NCBI GenBank assembly: GCA_020853455.1
Contig: JADYYV010000041.1
Span: 1-7,367, forward strand
DNA: 7,367 nt
Direction of reading: 5' to 3'
From: Alphaproteobacteria bacterium
GTDB lineage: Bacteria > Pseudomonadota > Alphaproteobacteria > Micavibrionales > UBA2020
In this document: positions 5,466-7,367 of the stretch, in pieces
Position numbering within the stretch: position 1 is the stretch's first letter
How the letters are laid out: each line of letters opens with the position of its first letter
Program-made: the position numbers and the translations under genes
The notes under the pieces: model-generated
Told to the model about the DNA's origin: nothing
The model's database searches: none
Seen by the model: the letters and a program-made list of their open reading frames with translations, nothing else

Positions 5466-5783
5466 ATGAGCACAAAATTCATCCCCCTGCATGACCGCGT
5501 CCTGCTGCGTCGCCTCGAGAGCGATGCGAAAACCTCGGGCGGCATCATCATCCCCGACACCGCAAAAGAAAAACCCGCGCAAGGCGAAATCGTCGCCGTC
5601 GGCACCGGCGTCCGTGACGAACACGGCAAGCTGCAGCCCCTGGCCGTGAAAGCGGGCGAGATCGTGCTGTTCAGCAAATGGTCGGGCACCGAAGTCAACA
5701 TCGATGGCGAAGAGCTGCTGGTCGTGAAAGAAAGCGACATCATGGGCATCATCGAAGCCAAAAAAAAATCCAAAGCCGCGTAA
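5466..5783 (+). CDS. groES: Co-chaperonin GroES (10 kDa chaperonin)
   Basis: The 105-residue product is a full-length GroES, which caps the GroEL ring and closes the folding chamber in the cytoplasm. The N-terminal IPLHDRVLLRR strand is typical. The mobile loop that contacts GroEL reads ESDAKTSGGIIIPDTAKEKP with the hydrophobic III tripeptide, and GEIVAVGTG follows. The C-terminal part has VLFSKWSGTEVNIDGEELLVVKESDIMGII. The tail KKKSKAA is Lys-rich and slightly long; its three Lys codons form an A9 run (5760-5768). ATG 5466 is chosen over an in-frame upstream start at 5442 because MSTKFIPLHDR is the family start and AGAAGGA (5453-5459) sits six bases before it. It is the first gene of the groES-groEL operon under two CIRCE operators; groEL follows after 33 bases. 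Confidence 0.97.
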   Translation: MSTKFIPLHDRVLLRRLESDAKTSGGIIIPDTAKEKPAQGEIVAVGTGVRDEHGKLQPLAVKAGEIVLFSKWSGTEVNIDGEELLVVKESDIMGIIEAKKKSKAA

Positions 5784-5816
5784 GTAAATAACTGAACCAT
5801 TTAAGGGAGACACAAC

Positions 5817-6839
5817 ATGTCTGCTAAAGAAGTAAAATTTTCCGCCGAAGCGCGCGCGAAAATGCTGAAAGGCGTCGACACGCTTGCGAACGCCGTAAAA
5901 GTGACGCTGGGCCCCAAAGGCCGTAACGTCGTCATCTCGAAATCCTTCGGCGCGCCGCGCATCACCAAAGACGGCGTGACCGTCGCGAAGGAAATCGAAC
6001 TCGAAGACAATTTCGAGAACATGGGCGCGCAGATGGTGCGCGAAGTCGCTTCCAAGACCAATGACATGGCTGGCGACGGCACCACCACCGCAACCGTTCT
6101 GGCGCAGGCCATCTTCCGCGAAGGCGTGAAGTCGGTTGCTGCCGGCATGAACCCGATGGACCTGAAACGCGGCATCGACAAGGCAGTTGCTGCCGTCGTC
6201 GCCGACATCCAGTCCCGCGCCAAGAAAATCTCGAAATCGAACGAAATCGCGCAAGTCGGCACGATCTCGGCGAACGGCGAGAAAGAAATCGGCGACATCC
6301 TTGCGAAAGCAATGGAAAAAGTCGGCAACGAAGGCGTGATCACGGTTGAAGAGGCAAAATCGCTGGATACCGAGCTGGACGTCGTCGAAGGCATGCAGTT
6401 CGACCGCGGCTACCTCAGCCCCTACTTCATCACCAACGCAGACAAAATGGTCTGCGAACTGGAAAGCCCCTACATCCTGTTCTTCGAGAAAAAACTCTCG
6501 AACCTGCAGTCGATGCTCCCCATCCTCGAAGCCGTCGTGCAGTCGGGCAAGCCCCTGCTGATCGTGGCGGAAGATGTGGAGGGCGAAGCGCTCGCGACCC
6601 TCGTCGTGAACAAGCTGCGCGGCGGCCTGAAAGTGGCTGCTGTGAAGGCTCCCGGCTTCGGCGACCGCCGCAAGGCCATGATGGAAGATATGGCGATCCT
6701 CACCACCGGTGAAGTGATCTCCGAAGATCTGGGCATCAAGCTGGAATCGGTCACCCTGAACCAGCTGGGCCGCGCAAAACGCGTCCGCATCACCAAAGAC
6801 GACACCACCAGCATCGGCGGCGCGGGCTCGAAAAAATAA
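5817..6839 (+). CDS. groEL: Chaperonin GroEL, N-terminal 340 codons up to a premature TAA
   Basis: GroEL forms the ATP-driven double-ring folding chamber with GroES. This part covers the first equatorial and intermediate segments and most of the apical domain. The nucleotide-site motif VTLGPKGRNV, D52 in ITKDG, and D87 in AGDGTTT are intact, as are the substrate-binding GYLSPYF and the apical KAPGFGDRRKAM. ATG 5817 has AAGGGAG (5803-5809) seven bases upstream. The frame then hits TAA at 6837-6839, after A-G-S-K-K, where the family has D, E or A before I-[DE]-x-R. A 340-residue product would end inside the apical domain and lack the second intermediate and equatorial segments with catalytic D398, so it should not form a working ring. 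Just before the stop, TTSIGGAG departs from the usual TT-I-[IV]-DGAG. The coding sequence resumes at 6840. Confidence 0.93.
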   Translation: MSAKEVKFSAEARAKMLKGVDTLANAVKVTLGPKGRNVVISKSFGAPRITKDGVTVAKEIELEDNFENMGAQMVREVASKTNDMAGDGTTTATVLAQAIFREGVKSVAAGMNPMDLKRGIDKAVAAVVADIQSRAKKISKSNEIAQVGTISANGEKEIGDILAKAMEKVGNEGVITVEEAKSLDTELDVVEGMQFDRGYLSPYFITNADKMVCELESPYILFFEKKLSNLQSMLPILEAVVQSGKPLLIVAEDVEGEALATLVVNKLRGGLKVAAVKAPGFGDRRKAMMEDMAILTTGEVISEDLGIKLESVTLNQLGRAKRVRITKDDTTSIGGAGSKK

Positions 6840-7367
6840 ATCGACGCACGCATCGCGCAGCTGAAGGCGCAGATCGCTGAAACCACGTCGGACTACGACA
6901 AGGAAAAACTGCAGGAACGCCTGGCGAAAATGGCCGGCGGCGTTGCGGTCATCCGCGTCGGCGGCGCGACCGAAGTCGAAGTGAAAGAACGCAAAGACCG
7001 CGTTGACGATGCAGTCCACGCAACCCGCGCGGCTGTGGAAGAAGGCATTGTCGCCGGCGGCGGCACGGCTCTCCTCTACGCAACGCTCGCCCTGAAAAAA
7101 CTCAAGGCAGCGAACCGCGACGAGGAAGTCGGCATCGAAATCATCGCGCGCGCGATCGAAGCGCCGATCCGCCAGATCGCCTTCAACGCGGGCGTCGAAG
7201 GCTCGATGGTTGTCGGCAAGCTGCTGGAGCAGAAAGACACCAACCGCGGCTATGATGCGCAAAACGGCGAGTACACCGACATGGTGAAAGCCGGCATCAT
7301 CGACCCCGTAAAGGTCGTTCGCCACGCGCTGCAGGACGCGGCTTCCATCGCCGGCCTGATGATCACC
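6840..7367 (+). pseudogene. groEL: GroEL C-terminal continuation, same frame after the stop, cut by window edge
   Basis: Directly after the TAA, 176 codons in the same frame encode standard GroEL: IDARIAQLKAQIAETTSDYD, KLQERLAKMAGGVAVIRVGG, RVDDAVHATRAAVEEGIVAG, and later DMVKAGIIDPVKVVRHALQD. D398 in VDDAVHATR falls exactly at the E. coli position when the stop is counted as codon 341, so no residue has been gained or lost. No further stop occurs before the window ends. There is no Shine-Dalgarno near 6840 and the first in-frame ATG is at about codon 372, so independent translation as a split gene is unlikely. I read this as the rest of one groEL gene interrupted by a single nonsense codon. 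The remaining residues, including the usual GGM tail, would lie beyond the window. Confidence 0.85.

Noticed and set aside
6831..6845. Programmed frameshift at the A6 run before the groEL stop
   Set aside because: The correct GroEL frame after the stop is the same as before it, so a single slip would move translation out of frame, not restore it.
5370..7325. 651-codon - strand ORF antisense to groES-groEL
   Set aside because: Long antisense frames are common opposite GC-rich genes. Its His/Phe/Asp/Arg-rich composition is typical of a shadow, and groES-groEL on the other strand is certain.

Overview
This 7.4 kb window looks like chromosomal DNA of an alphaproteobacterium. The evidence is a Usg-family protein (a small family I know only from that class), a groES-groEL operon with alphaproteobacterial-type protein sequence and CIRCE heat-shock operators, and GC-rich coding DNA outside one AT-richer stretch. 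I cannot fix the order or genus. All three stop codons (TAA, TAG, TGA) end genes here, so nothing suggests a changed genetic code.

Layout from left to right: (1) 31-1533 (+), a secreted thioredoxin-fold plus NHL-repeat protein resembling NHLRC2. (2) 1610-2320 (+), a membrane-anchored protein with an HEAAH zinc-protease-like motif. (3) About 2400-4284, two divergent sulfotransferase-like genes with visibly lower GC (42-45% in 60-base blocks I counted in the right-hand gene, against 58-67% in groEL and the first gene). They share a short promoter region with overlapping -35 boxes. The leftward gene appears to be frameshifted in a six-base homopolymer near its 3' end. (4) 4348-4890 (+), an unrecognised alpha/beta-looking protein with a Pro/Lys-rich tail, ending 3 bases from the convergent usg gene (4894-5157, -). 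(5) 5158-5465, a divergent control region with two CIRCE elements (HrcA operators) 105 bp apart. (6) groES (5466-5783) and groEL (from 5817, running off the right edge).

The most striking observation is an in-frame TAA at codon 341 of groEL (6837-6839). The frame resumes immediately with 176 well-conserved GroEL codons to the window edge, and residue numbering stays in register with E. coli GroEL (D52, D87 and D398 all fall at the expected positions). It is therefore a one-codon nonsense change and not a frameshift. It could be a sequence error, a recent mutation in a redundant groEL copy, or, much less likely, readthrough.

Functional links: groES and groEL form one heat-shock operon under HrcA-type repression. 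The two sulfotransferases probably act on a shared surface-glycan or small-molecule task and look horizontally acquired. The first two genes lie on the same strand and both look exported or membrane-associated, but nothing here proves a joint pathway. I do not see a wholly new multi-gene system; the notable items are the interrupted groEL, the repairable frameshift, the double CIRCE and the sulfotransferase pair.
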